From Pomphorhynchus laevis (Eukaryota; Acanthocephala; Palaeacanthocephala; Echinorhynchida; Pomphorhynchidae): a DNA stretch of 64,000 nt. Made by a program: the position numbers and the translations under genes. The notes beneath the pieces were generated by a model. It did no database searches, was not told the origin of the DNA, and worked only from the letters and a program-made list of their open reading frames with translations. Location: assembly GCA_012934845.2 (NCBI GenBank), contig WNNJ02000433.1, forward strand, positions 186,001 through 250,000. The letters are read 5' to 3'. Below, piece after piece: positions 52,749 to 64,000 of this stretch (position 1 is the stretch's first letter; the number at the start of each line of letters is the position of its first letter).

Positions 52749-54290
52749 TGGAACACCTTTTATTTGTCTAAATATAGATGTCCCTACTTTTAAATAATTT
52801 TGGTTTATCAAAATATTTAAGGATTCTATTAATTCAATTTTATCCATATATTTATATTTCTTGATGGTTTAATTTTTGCTAGATAGGCGTTATAGTTATA
52901 ACATATATATGTATATCTTTTTCCTAATAAAAATATATTATTATGTATGTAAACCAGATAATCAAATTTCATCGAAGGAAATACTTCATTAGCGGGTATT
53001 TGGCCACAGCTGATATATTGCTTCGTGGAATAGGGGACAAACCTGATAGCATAGCAGTTCCTCCTGATGACCTCTAATTCTTACTGTGATGTATCGTCTT
53101 TTATTTGTTAGTAAATAAATTATTTACTAGTTATTGTTAATTATTTACTTTTATTTGTTAGTTATCGTCTTTGATTTGTTTTATCCATAAAAATTGACTT
53201 TTATTTTAAATTATAATAAATTTTATCGTTATATAAATATTAATTGTATAAAATCTTATATAACAATTATCTATTATTTATCTTTATTTTTAAAATACGT
53301 AGACTCAGTAAGCTGATCTAATTTATACAAAAAGCATTTACAATTAGTTTTCGATTGCTTGTTAGAAAAATAAATTGCGATCGAACAGAAAGATATTAAG
53401 ATTTGACAAATAATACTTTTATCGATCACTTATGTAGAGTAAAGGAAATATTCGAATATAGTTCTTTACGAATTTCGCGATAAATGACTTGTAGATAAAG
53501 TTTTATTCCTTATTCCGATACATCGTCCATTATTTATTGGTCAATTCATAAAAATTTACTTTTATTTTAAATTTCAATTTTTTATTTTAACTTGATATAT
53601 AAAATCTTATAAAATTATTTATTATTTATAATTATTCATTATTTAATTGTTTATTTATTAATTATTTTTTATTGAGTATTATTTTTACTTTATAAATAGT
53701 ATTAGATACGTAGACTCAGTTACTCAGTTACTAACAATGTATACATTATTAATGAAGTAATTTACAAAAAATAGTTTATTGTAATGCCTCATGTCTATAA
53801 CATGTATATATTTAGAATCATAAAACAAAGAGTAAACGTTAAGCAAAAATGAAATAATTTTTTGATAAAAAAATCTCCGAAAGGAAATATGTCTATAATT
53901 AAATAGATCACATGCTTCAATTATTCTGCGACATATCCACCGCGTACAAAATACGTTTTTCTATAATTTTTATAATTATTAGTCAATTCATAAAATTGAC
54001 TTTTATTTTAAATTTCAATTTTTTAAATTAACTTGATATAATAATAAATAATATAAAATATTATATAATTATTTAATATTTATCTTTATGTTTATTTATG
54101 TATCGTATAAAATACGTAGACTAAGATCTAATTTATACAAAAAGCATTTACAGTTAGTTTTCGACTGCTTGTTAGAAAAATAAATTGCGATCGAACAGAA
54201 CGATATTAAGATTTGACAAATAATACTTGTATCGATCACTTATGTAGAGTAAAGGAAATATTCGAATATTGTTCTTGGCGAATTTCGTCT
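52749..54290. repeat. Penelope-tail repeats in a direct series
   Basis: A short minus-strand piece of Penelope RT sequence (52749-52800) is followed by tail sequence like 8745-8960. CAAA (53038-53041, for GAAA), 22 bases, CTGATGA (53064-53070), 25 bases and GTC (53096-53098) keep the spacing seen at 8807. The following unit, with ATACGTAGACT, TTATACAAAAAGCATTTACA and AAATTGCGATCGAACAGAA, recurs: 53325-53483 and 54135-54290 are about 95 percent alike, and a partial third unit lies at 53510-53730. Confidence 0.6.
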
Positions 54291-54839
54291 GTTTTTCCTA
54301 TGAAAGGCAAAACATCTGAAAATTGAAAATCACGTAAAAATGTGTTCCTGATTTTTTTAATAAAAATTTGTAAATATATAGATCGTAAATAATTATATTG
54401 ATAATTGATTGCAGGTTGTGCTCATAGCTTAACAATTCGTGTAGAAAGGCATTTTGCCGCACAAGAAAAAACAGAAAGTTCATATTTATTAAGCTTTTGG
54501 TAATCGTCTGTTACCATAATCAGAAGATATAGAATAAAATAAACATAAAAGTTAAATATAATGACGATATGTAGTAGTAATTAGTGAAATTATTTTGGGA
54601 CTCAAAACACCTTAAGTGTTATAACAAATCCCTCGTCCTTGGCATTAAGCTTATGAGTCATTTTTTATTGATATAGATTCCAACAGCTGTAGATCTTCTT
54701 TGCGTTTCGGAAAATGACGCTTGTGCTGTTGAAAATTTCTTAAAATGTGGGCACTCTTTTGTGTACATTTTCAAAGTATTTTCGGATCGCACCATTGTTG
54801 GCGAATTCTGTCTCGCAAGAGTTGAGTTGTGTAGCCTAT
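54291..54839. other. Spacer without recognised gene
   Basis: Nothing recognised; possibly decayed RT-upstream sequence of the following CR1 fragment towards its end. Confidence 0.3.
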
Positions 54840-55215
54840 ATATGTGTTTTTTATGATCAATACCCCGTTCATGATCGCGTCCCACAAGGTTCAGTATTGG
54901 GTCCACTGCTATTCTGTGTTTATGTAAACGATTTACCTGGTATCTTGAGTTCAGATTCCCTTTTGTATGCAGATGATTTTAAAATTTGACGAGCAATTAG
55001 GTCGAATTTAGATATGTATATCATCCAATCAGATTTTGACAGTGTTTATAGGTGGGCATGCTCCAACGGCTTATCTATCAATGTATCGAAGTGTGTTTGC
55101 TTGCGTATACGTTCACGTAATGATGCTCCAGAGCAAATACATAATCTAAGTGGTAAGCTCATCGAAATAGTTTCACACGTAAAGGATCTTGGTATATAGA
55201 TTATTATTACAAGCG
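54840..55215 (+). mobile_element. Family C LINE fragment, interrupted
   Basis: Reads DRVPQGSVLGPLLFCVYV, LLYADDFKI, WACSNGLSINVSKCVCL and VSHVKDLGI, i.e. RT motifs B-C and the region after. It ends near 55215 at the 3' end of a minus-strand family C copy. A possible continuation starts near 59960. Confidence 0.75.
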
Positions 55216-58200
55216 AGCATTGACTATAAAGCCGTTTCGCTCGATCACAAGAAAAATCGTTACATACACCAAAATCAACATAAAAATATCAATAAAAGGG
55301 GTAATCTTCATTATTCCCGCCGTTAATCGTCCAATTTATAAGATCACTCTTGAATGTCTTAACGTCTGTGACCATCACGATTTCCGACTGTAGTCGATTC
55401 CGAGCATTTACACAACGATGAGACAACCGATCCAACCGTGAACTGCGACCATGGGACGATATCCTCAACAACAGGGGATGACCTCTGTGGAATCGTATAT
55501 CGTTGATAACCACCGAATGGGTAGGATATCCATCCGAACCATTGGCGATATGCCACATTACTAACATATCTAGGATGTACAGTCTTTGGTGCACAGTCAT
55601 CATACCCAGAGTTTTAAGTCTCGCAATAACTCATATGAGAACAACTCGAACAGTTTGCTGCCACAACGAAAAATGTTTTCCAAGTCATTCAACTCTTTTT
55701 TGGACGTTGGAAAACTGGCTTGTATCGTGAATTCAATATGTGGTCTTACAAGTGCATTAAATAAAATTCTAAAACATGTGGGTGACAAACTTGAAGCAGT
55801 TTTTTTATCAAGTACAGCATTCTTTTGGCAGACGCGCATCTACGTTGTGCCCATTCTAGACTTCAAGGAAGAATGAGTTATAATACCAAGGTCTCGTACA
55901 TGAAATACACAATTAATTATTTGATATCCTATAGTATATCGGGCGGGTACAGAACTATACCCGAAACGAAGGTGAACACACTTAGAGACGTTCAATAGTA
56001 TTCCTGTATGCCTACTCCAAATTTCCATCCTATCAATATCACGTTGCAGAAACTCTACATCCTTTGGAGAATTAATTGTGCTCCACACTTTCAAGTCATC
56101 TGCGAAAGCAAGATATTGGCGTTGCAGTTTACTCAACAGAGAGTTGATGAAAATGATAAAAAGTAATGGACCAAGCACAGTCCCCTGAAAAACCCCTGAA
56201 GTCACATTACGCGGAGAAGAAAAACAATCACCAATCCGTAATATATAGCTCCTAGATGACAGAAAATCAGCAACCCACGCTACAAGCATCTCGGGAATGC
56301 CATGATCGATTAATGCTTGTATCAACTGAGAATGAGGCACGCGATCGAATGCTCTATTAAAATCAAGAAATAGGGTATCAATAGAGCTACCTCGAGATAA
56401 TTCTGCGACCCACGCCTAGCGAGAACACAAGAGATTCGTCAGACATGATCTCCCTTTTCTGAAACCATGCTGTTGGGAGCAAATCTGTCGGGACTCAACC
56501 AAGTGACTTATTATCCTTTCGTAAAACTATACGCTCCATAATTTTACTTATATGACTAGTTAAACTTATAGGCCTGTAGTTACTAGCTGAGTTCCGCACA
56601 CTTTTCTTAAAAACAGGTTCTACCATAGCAAGTTTCCAGTCGAGCGGTAATTTGCCAGAGTTTAAAGAGAGCTGAAACAGTATTGCCAAGGGCCGAGAGA
56701 GTGGGCACTCAAGATACGTAAAGAAAAAGGATGAATGTCGTCAGGACTAGCAGATGAACACCGCGATAGCCGAATCAATTTGGCAAATACTTCATCTTCA
56801 GTAATTGAAATCAAATCACTGGAGACATGAGAGCTGAGTGGTTCCTAATCAATGTTGGATACCGACGAAACACTGCTTAGAGTAAATTAATTTGCGAATT
56901 CCTCGGCAATGTCGACCTGAGAAGACAATAGACAATCATCAACAACCAAGTGAGGAATACCACATGGAACATTCCCATTTTGGCGCATGTATGACCAAAA
57001 ACGTTTGGAATTTTGACCAATGGAATTTACGAGGTCGTACTCATAATGAACACGCTTATTAGTGCAGAGTCGTTTAAAACATTACGAGCTTGTCTGAAAG
57101 ATGAGATGAACGATGGGTCATTACGTGATAGTTTAAAGAAACGGTTTTGTTTGTACAGTGCTTTCTTGAGATCATGGACAAACCAAACTGACTTGCGGTT
57201 GTAACGTTTCTTGATTACTATTTTGGGGCAAACTTATTTGAAACTTCAAGTAACTTATCACGAATTACATGCCAGCAACGGCCAACTGAACTGTCATCAT
57301 AACAAAAGTTAATACAATCTGCATAAGTCAAGAGAGCTGAGTGATCTGCCTTATGCCACAGCCGTTTGACCAAATTAGGCTCAGCATCCTCTATCATAGC
57401 CCCCAAAGAAGGACGAATACCGAATTGAATGGTTACATGATCACTCAATCCCAGAGGAGATACATAGCGTATGTCACAAACATGACCACAATTTCGAGAA
57501 AAGAATAGATCAAGTATAGATGAACTATTGCCGCATACTCTGGTAGGACAGGCCAGTATTCGAAAGAGTAATAAATCGTGAGTTAAGAATTGCCACATTT
57601 GAGTTTCAGAAGCATTGCAATGATCAATACTAAAACCACCAACATCACTAACCACAACACTCGGAATGTTAAAATCACCAGATAGGATGAAAGGACGATG
57701 ATGCTTACATGAAATAAGAAGCACATTACGCAGTACATCGTCAAAACCAGATGATTTAGGAGTTCTATGAAGGACACCAAGCGAAAATCTAAGTACGGAT
57801 AATATTACGTCTAACACCAAGCACTCCAGTTCCTTCACTATTGGAGTCCTCGACCGAACCAACTACAACCGCTCCGTGAGCTAAATAGAGGCAGCATCAC
57901 CCCTGTGACGAACATCACACTTATCTGACCGAGTTACGGTATTACCCTGAATATTAACTGTAGCATCACTAATCCCACTATGCAGCCACGACTCAGATAC
58001 GGCAAAGGCGTCAAAATGTTTTGTGGTCAACATAATGCGAAGATCATCCAGATTAGAAGTTAAGTTACGAATGTTAGAATAGCCAATGAGAAGATCACGC
58101 TTATTTGCAGAAGCTGCAATACCCGTTTTCTCCAAACTGAAATCCACAAGGGAACCCACAGATATAGAACCAGCACACAAAGGTCCATGTAGATTGGATG

Positions 58201-59490
58201 CAAACGCACAAATAGCTTGTGTTGGCAAACACGAAAATTGCTGGCACACAATTCTACCTCACCTTCTCTACGACGGCGAGCAAGCTCCTGCTTAGCATTA
58301 AGTAATAAAATACGCTCTTCGTGAGAAGGATCCTTTAAAATACGAACAGGTTGATTTTTTAGTCGGAATCCTCGATTTAAGAGGGACTTAGCTTCAATAG
58401 TTGATTCGAGGACAACTTTTAGAAGCCTAGGATGGTTATCAGATGTTTTCCTATCAAGTCGAAACGTACTCCTGACAGTTAACTTGGACACAACATCTCA
58501 ATCCGAATAGTCGAACATTGTGGAAATAATGGTCCTGACTACATCAACGTCATTATCCAAACGAGTTTGCGAAACGCTACTTGCCGATTCACTTAAATTT
58601 GCAAACAACACACAACAAGACCTGTCAAAGTTCTTATGCCGGGCACGTTTATTAGATTCAGATTCAACATGCGCACAGTCTGACGAAATTGAGTTGTACA
58701 GACGACACCACGGGTCACAACGATCAAGCTTCCCTTCAGTGTCATTCACTTTATGATTATTACATGTGTCAAAAGCGCTGCAACCGATATTGCCACTTAG
58801 GCTTTCTGTAGTTATAATTTGTTGAAGTTTGGATCCACATCCTTGCTTGGTCAATACGGACATGGGTGATCGAGAACCAGCTATAATTGGTTCCGTCCCG
58901 CTACTGATTGACTGCATGTTGAGCCGGTTTCTATAATACTGATGTGGACGTCCGTTTGTCCATATTTGACATGTTGTAGCTTAGTGCTGCTCGGGCATAT
59001 TACAAGGTCATCATATCCGATAGTGACCTCGGTAAAGAGGCTGCTACAACCATAAGATGATGCTTCGCATACTCGATGTTAATTTATAATGATATTTGCT
59101 TCACATGACTGATTCGACGTTGCTGGTTTGTGAGCATAAGATATAGCGCAACAAAATCCACAATAATAAGGTCGTTGCTGTAAAGATTCACGGTCAACCA
59201 GCTTCACTTTTATCAATGTCCATGCATTGCAACCATCGCAGTCACATCCAATCTCGAGCTGAACAATACGTTTTACCCCGCGTGGTTTACGAGATTTTAA
59301 TCCCATTTGTAGATAAACAGATATTTTTGATTTAGAATTTTGGATGGTTTCAATATCTTGAGATATTTTTCTGGCAATTCGAATTTGTGAAAATGGCGTT
59401 ATAATGCTACCGCTATTGTAGAGTTTATTCGTTTGATAGAAACATTTGTATGATAGAAACATGCTAACTCTAAAAATTCCGCGAGCGGTG
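55216..59490 (-). mobile_element. Family C LINE, nearly full-length minus copy, broken
   Basis: On the minus strand ORF1 begins at 59306 (MGLKSRKPRG) with the finger CDCDGCNAW...YYCGFC, then FRLDRKTSDNHPRLLKVVL and DPSHEERILLLNAKQEL. ORF2 follows with YSNIRNLTSNLDDLRI, FAVSESWL, LSGDFNIPS, GLSDHVTIQF, NYRPISLTSHISKIMER, GVFQGTVLGPLLF, LAFADDLKVW (near 56115) and a C-terminus with FHRGHPLLL. At least five stops or shifts interrupt it. The 5' side abuts the 16-bp minisatellite. Confidence 0.85.
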
Positions 59491-59495
59491 CGAGC

Positions 59496-59926
59496 GGAAC
59501 TGGATTGATTTGGAACTGGATTGATTTGGAACTGGATTGATTTGGAACTGGATTGATTTGGAACTGGATTGATTTGGAACTGGATTGATTTGGAACTGGA
59601 TTGATTTGGAACTGGATTGATTTGGAACTGGATTGATTTGAAACTGGATTGATTTGGAACAGTATTGATCTGGAACAGTATTGATCTGGAACAGGATTGA
59701 TCTGAAACAGGATTGATCTGAAACATTATTGATCTGGAACAGGATTGATCTGGAACAGGATTGATCTGGAACTGGATTGATTTGGAACTGGATTGATTTG
59801 GAACTGGATTGATTTGGAACTGGATTGATTTGGAACTGAATTGATCTGGAACTGGATTGATCTGGAACTGGATTGATCTGGAACTGGACTGATCTGGAAC
59901 TGGATTGATCTGGAACTGGATTGATT
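59496..59926. repeat. Minisatellite, 27 copies of a 16-bp unit
   Basis: The unit GGAACTGGATTGATTT repeats with no spacing change. Variants fall in blocks: TTT-type units at the left, a middle block with AGTATT or AGGATT and TCT endings, TTT-type again, then TCT-type at the right. On the minus strand the unit has no stop codon in any frame, so long but meaningless frames span it (NQSSSKSIQFQINPVP per three units). It sits just upstream of the 5' leader of the minus-strand family C copy. Confidence 0.95.
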
Positions 59927-59959
59927 GTATGTATATTAGATCTCAATTGTAAGAATTTA

Positions 59960-60690
59960 TAATAACCAAGATTTTTTTAGATCGCTAACGATTTGTTTAC
60001 TCTCCGACACACTGATTATGTATGTGCCAAAACTATGCGTATGGTAGGTCGGATTCTCCGAACGTTTAGTTTTCTGAATCCTTGGTCATTTAAATCACTT
60101 GTAAATCCATTCATTCTCAGTCATTTACTGTATGCATCATAATGTTCATATCCTTAAACGGTTGATGAGTCCACTCGACTTGAAAATGTGCTGTGTCAGG
60201 CAACAATGCTCGTTCATATGGTAAGAGTTTCTCCATATAAGGATAAACTCAGGGCTCTGGATATGCTTTCTGTACGCAATCTTGGGGATTTGCGAGATAT
60301 GCGACTGACGTAGGATATATTCCACAATAAAACATCACGTTTTGCGTGGACTGTTGAATATTTGATCTTCCCAAACTTTGGTGTGTCATTCCCTTTATCT
60401 CAGTCGTCGCCGAATCGTACGGACCGAAGCTATTCAAATTTGACAAAGAATTGTGAATCCATGGAATCGTTTAAGCGAGCAAACTGTTAGCTCAGCTTCA
60501 CATAAAATATTCAAACAACGAATTATTTTGAATTTGAATTGATCTTTTTTTTCTTTCATAGTGTAGTGTGCAACTTTGAGCCGTTCTCGTAATGTTGTCG
60601 GCAAAATAATAATATTTAATAAAACCCTGTAAAATTTAATAAACAACCTGTAAAATTTAACATTATAATAAATAATAAACAACTAATTTT
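59960..60690 (+). mobile_element. Family C LINE 3' part, possible right half of 54840-55215
   Basis: The frame gives DLFTLRHTDYVCAKTMRMVG, RILRTFSFLNPW, DESTRLENVLCQATMLVHM, RALDMLSVRNLGDLRDMRL and a decayed C-terminus. This is what follows KDLGI in a CR1 ORF2, so the minus copy 55216-59490 with its minisatellite may have inserted into this element. Stops are present. Confidence 0.65.
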
Positions 60691-60861
60691 ATACTTGTAC
60701 TATATTTTATCTCATAGGTTTTTGCTGTAATGTTGGTGTCTACATTTATTAACTCTTAAATTATTTATATATTATTATTTTTTAATCACAATATCAAAAG
60801 CACGCAATCATATTATCTAAATTATTCAAATTTTATCTTTTTGAAAGAAATTATTATTATT

Positions 60862-61255
60862 CTTACAAAAAGAGAAATATTCAAATCGCAAGATGGCTAA
60901 ATATGGCGAGCGTGTTTCACTGGTGGAGGATGGGATTTTCATACCAGCCATTGTTTCGACTGCTGCTGGAATTGGGAGAGAATTGGATCTCTTATTAAGG
61001 AAAGCTGCACGATATATTGCCATCAAAAGCAAACAATCGTACGCAAACTGCATTTCTGACATACGAAGGCGATTATGCTTTAGCGCACAAAGAACGATCT
61101 CTGCGACTATTCGGATGGCAGAGTTAACTACTGTTTCACATTGAGAAACTTTTTTGTATTATATTGCCCAGTCTGGGATCGTAAATTTCAATTTGAGGCC
61201 CATTTGCGGGAACCTAAGTTAATATGTTTATTTTTAATAAATTGTTCATTATTAA
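60862..61255 (+). mobile_element. Family B LINE 3' fragment
   Basis: Codes RKMAKYGERVSLVEDGIF, IVSTAAGIGRELDLLLRK and IRRRLCFSAQRT, ending at the stop near 61142: the last about 90 residues of family B. The 3' UTR has GAGGCCCATTTGCGGGAACC (61192) as in the 46751 fragment. The left edge follows an (ATT)4 run at 60850-60862. Confidence 0.8.
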
Positions 61256-61289
61256 AAAAAATGATATTCATTGTTCGTAGAAAAAAAAA

Positions 61290-61735
61290 GAGCAATATTG
61301 TAACGATATTATAAACGATATTGGAAACGATATTGTAAACTCGTAGCCAAAGGGAAGTTGTCTACATCAACGTTATTGCTCATGGAAAATGAATCTTGTG
61401 GACCTGTCGCCGGATGTAAAAATTGGAAACCGTTCAGTCAAAGAAATACTGGAAGAACTTCATCCAGAAAAGAGCAATATTGTAACGATATTATAAACGA
61501 TATTAGAAACGATATTGTAAACGAGCAATATTGTAATGATATTGTAAAAAGAGCAATATTGTAACGATATTATAAACGATATTAGAAACGATATTGTAAA
61601 CTCGTAGCCAAAGGGAAGTTGTCTACATCAACGTTATTGCTCATGGAAAATGAATCTTGTGGACCACTGTCGCCGGATGTAAAAATTGGAAACCGTTCAG
61701 TCAAAGAAATACTGGAAGAGCTTCATCCACACTCC
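61290..61735. repeat. Local duplication of the family B left edge with ACGATATT-type repeats
   Basis: About 175 bases (AGAGCAATATTGTAACGATA..., GTAGCCAAAGGGAAGTTGTC, ...CTGGAAGAACTTCATCCA) at 61290-61467 are repeated at 61550-61730. In between lie units GCAATATTGTAACGATATT and AAACGATATTAGAAACG. The second copy continues into the family B ORF; the first stops after LHP. It looks like a slippage or repair duplication at the insertion edge. Confidence 0.8.
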
Positions 61736-64000
61736 GCAGAAACGTCTGAAACTGTCCTTTTGAAGGAAACGTTGAAAGATGCCTTACCCCATCACCCCAC
61801 TATGTTTCTAGCTATTACCGGAAAAGATATTGTGCGTTCAGCTTGCTCAACAAACGGATCGGCTGGTCCGTCCGGATTAGACGCCTTGTCATGGCGACGT
61901 ATGCTGACCGTGTTTGGGACCCAGTCAAATAATCTAGCAGAAGCCCTTGCTGCCCTAGCGATCTCCGTGGCCTCTCGACAGATGACAACCGGCAGTCTTC
62001 AGGCATTTGTTGCGTGCAGGCTGATAGCGATTCCTAAAAAATTAGATGGAGTACGACCTATCGGAGTGGCGAATGTTGACCGCCGCATCATCTCCCGTGT
62101 GATACTTCAATACGTCAAACCGGATCTACAGAAAGTTGCTGGTACGTTGCAACTGTGTGCGTCACAACGTAATGGGATCGAATTCGCCATTCACTCGCTA
62201 CGAAAGGAATTCGCTTCACGTCCAGACAATGCTTTACTATGCGTAGATGCAAGCAACGCATTCAACAGACTAAACCGAATGGTAGCAAAGAAAAACATGG
62301 CTCGGATATGTCCAGCCTTCGCACAGGCCTTCGAAAATGTCTACTCCGTGGACGCCCAGCTCGTACTTGAAGAGGATTCGATATATTCACGAGAAGGTGT
62401 GACGCAGGGCGATCCATTCTCGATGGCAGCCTTTGCTATGGCATCAATTCCCCTTATTCGTACAATTGTAGCACGATGTCCAGGGATCACCCAAAGATGG
62501 TTTGCAGACGATGCAAATTTTATCAGACCACCCCATCTCTTAAAAAATTTATGGAATATTCTGCTGAAAATAGGCCCTGAATTCGGATACTACGTCAACC
62601 CGTCTAAATCCACTCTACTCTTACATAATCTGACAAGCTCAATTACGGATGCCTTTCATCCGTAATATCAGTGATAATGGCGTCAATGTACTTGGTTCTG
62701 CTATTGGCACCGATAACTATACTTCATGCTTTGTCAATCATAAGATTGACGGCGCCGTCAAGATGGTTAAGAAGCTTACCGAAGTGTGTCCGTCAGATCC
62801 ACACATGGCGTACATTGGTCTCACCAAGTCTGTTCAATGGAAATGGTCGTTTCTTCTAAGAACAACAAACTGTAGTGAGAATCAGATACATCCGCTCCAT
62901 GCAGCTATAGTGGATAGGCTCATTCCGGCACTTACTCAGAAACAGCTCAACGAGTCACTGAAGATTGTACTAACCAGCCCGTTAGCTTTAGGAGGCCTGG
63001 GGATAATGGATCCCACTGCATTTTACACGATGGATTACCTGGCGTCGCAACACATATGCGATTCATATAGCACAGGCTTGGAAGACGGCCAATTAAGAGC
63101 ACACCAAGAACAAATCAGTTTGTCGATCGCAAAGGAGAAATTATGCGTCCTTAGTAATCGCATTACGCAAGCAATGATCGATCTGCCTGAGTCTACGCAG
63201 CAAGCTCTGGCCCATGCAAAAATGCCCGGTGCCTCGACATGGCTATCTTCAATGCATGTCGAAAAGGATTATTTCGCGTTGTCACCCACCGAGTTTACAG
63301 ACTGCATTGCTGTCAGATACAACTGGGATCCGCCGAATCTTCCTCAATTCTGTGTCTGTAGCGAGAAAGCTACCGCCTCACACCTAGTGTCATGTAAACG
63401 TGGCGGGTTTCAAATTGCACGCCACGACGCTGTCAGAGACGTTTTGGCGAAAGAATTAACGTCTGTCTGCCGTGGTGTAGGTGTCGAACCGGTGTTAGAG
63501 TCTGTTCCAGATAACGTCCATTTTGATCATCCTTCAACCTCCAGGGAAATGAATGCAAGGCTCGACGTAGTTTGCAATGGCTTGTTCGAAAATCGATTCC
63601 AGCGAACGTTCATAGACGTTACGATCTTCAATCATCTTGCGGAATCGTATTCTTCGACAACTGCCGGCGCTTACAGATATAATGAACAAAGAAAGATAAC
63701 AAAATATGCTGAAAGGGTGGAAAAAATTGAACGGGGCTCATTCATCCCTTTTGCTTTATCAACGTCAGGTGGTCTAGCAGAAAACGCGCGCAAAGTCCTA
63801 CAGCGTATTGCCTTCCTACAATCGAATGCCCACACCTCCTACGGTAAATGCTTGTATCGTTTAAAAAGCATCGTGGGTTTTACGATTTGCCGAGCAACGT
63901 CGCGGTGTATCAGAGGTTTCCGGTCCTCCAGAGGACGACCAGTAATTGATGCCGCCCGAGCAACAGAAAAGACGATGACATCGAATACGACAATACGATG
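61598..64000 (+). pseudogene. Family B LINE ORF, 5'-truncated, one frameshift, runs off the window
   Basis: The frame starts inside the ORF at LVAKGKLSTSTLLLMENE, about residue 200 of the intact copy. It reads SAGPSGLDALSWRRML, VRPIGVANVDRRII, LLCVDASNAFNRLN, VTQGDPFSMAAFA and RWFADDANF (near 62510) to 62665, where the frame shifts at the hairpin TTACGGATG/CATCCGTAA. The next frame is open to the window end: IGLTKSVQWKWSFLLRT, FCVCSEKATASHLVSC, RHDAVRDVLA, ARLDVVCNG, RTFIDVTIFN and KYAERVEKIE. The RT and endonuclease motifs are intact apart from the shift. The 3' end lies beyond the window. Confidence 0.88.

Noticed and set aside
59470-59946. 158-residue minus-strand frame rich in Asn, Gln and Ser as a protein gene
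   Set aside because: It is the translation of the 16-bp minisatellite, which has no stop in any minus-strand frame; there is no other coding evidence.
1-64000. CRISPR arrays, bacterial operons or rRNA genes
   Set aside because: The only regular array is the 16-bp minisatellite without spacers; genes are spliced and no rRNA sequence was recognised.

Overview
The window reads as part of the nuclear genome of an AT-rich invertebrate animal. Host genes are spliced and widely spaced, and most of the rest is retrotransposon sequence. The species cannot be named from this sequence alone. Four host genes are supported: the 3' part of an SRSF10-like splicing-factor gene (859-5643, +), SDHAF2 (24928-25302, +), mitochondrial ribosome recycling factor MRRF (32375-33070, -) and a small thioredoxin-like gene (48078-48422, +). 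The last three all have a 3' splice acceptor at or just before the start codon, which fits spliced-leader trans-splicing or a non-coding first exon.

At least five retroelement groups occupy most of the remainder. Family A is an L2/CR1-type LINE with a conserved 3' stem-loop (20210-23635; minus copies 29571-31130 and 43290-45988; plus copies 51268-52480 and 52490-52745; a tail inside an SRSF10 intron). Family B is a LINE with a C-terminal restriction-like endonuclease and an N-terminal Cys-rich CXC motif (11040-14262, 39261-42813 intact, 46751-47564, 47577-47735, 60862-61255, 61290-64000). Family C is a CR1-type LINE with a PHD-like finger in ORF1 (34840-39260 intact; broken copies at 17526-19745, 48790-51265 and 54840-60690). 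Family D is a jockey/I/R1-like LINE (27141-29560, -). Penelope-like fragments and their tails lie at 7811-9112, 19960-20056, 23917-24290 and 52749-54290. One Ty3/gypsy fossil lies at 14564-16900.

Layout: 0.8-5.7 kb SRSF10-like gene with a probable U12-type intron and an internal inverted-repeat element; 5.7-11 kb AT-rich spacer with Penelope remains; 11-14.3 kb broken family B; 14.35-14.44 kb a hammerhead-ribozyme-like motif; 14.5-16.9 kb gypsy fossil; 17.5-19.7 kb old family C; 20.2-23.6 kb family A with an open ORF2; 24.9-25.3 kb SDHAF2; 27-31 kb families D and A; 32.4-33.1 kb MRRF; 34.8-42.8 kb an intact family C element whose tail carries an intact family B insertion; 43.3-46 kb family A; 46.7-47.7 kb family B inserted into family B; 48.1-48.4 kb thioredoxin-like gene; 48.8-60.7 kb nested family C and A copies plus a 27-unit minisatellite; 60.9-64 kb family B, running off the end.

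The strongest leads are the U12-type intron, the hammerhead-like cores with fixed spacing at three loci, the preference of family B for sites next to (ATT)n runs, and the nesting of two apparently intact LINEs.
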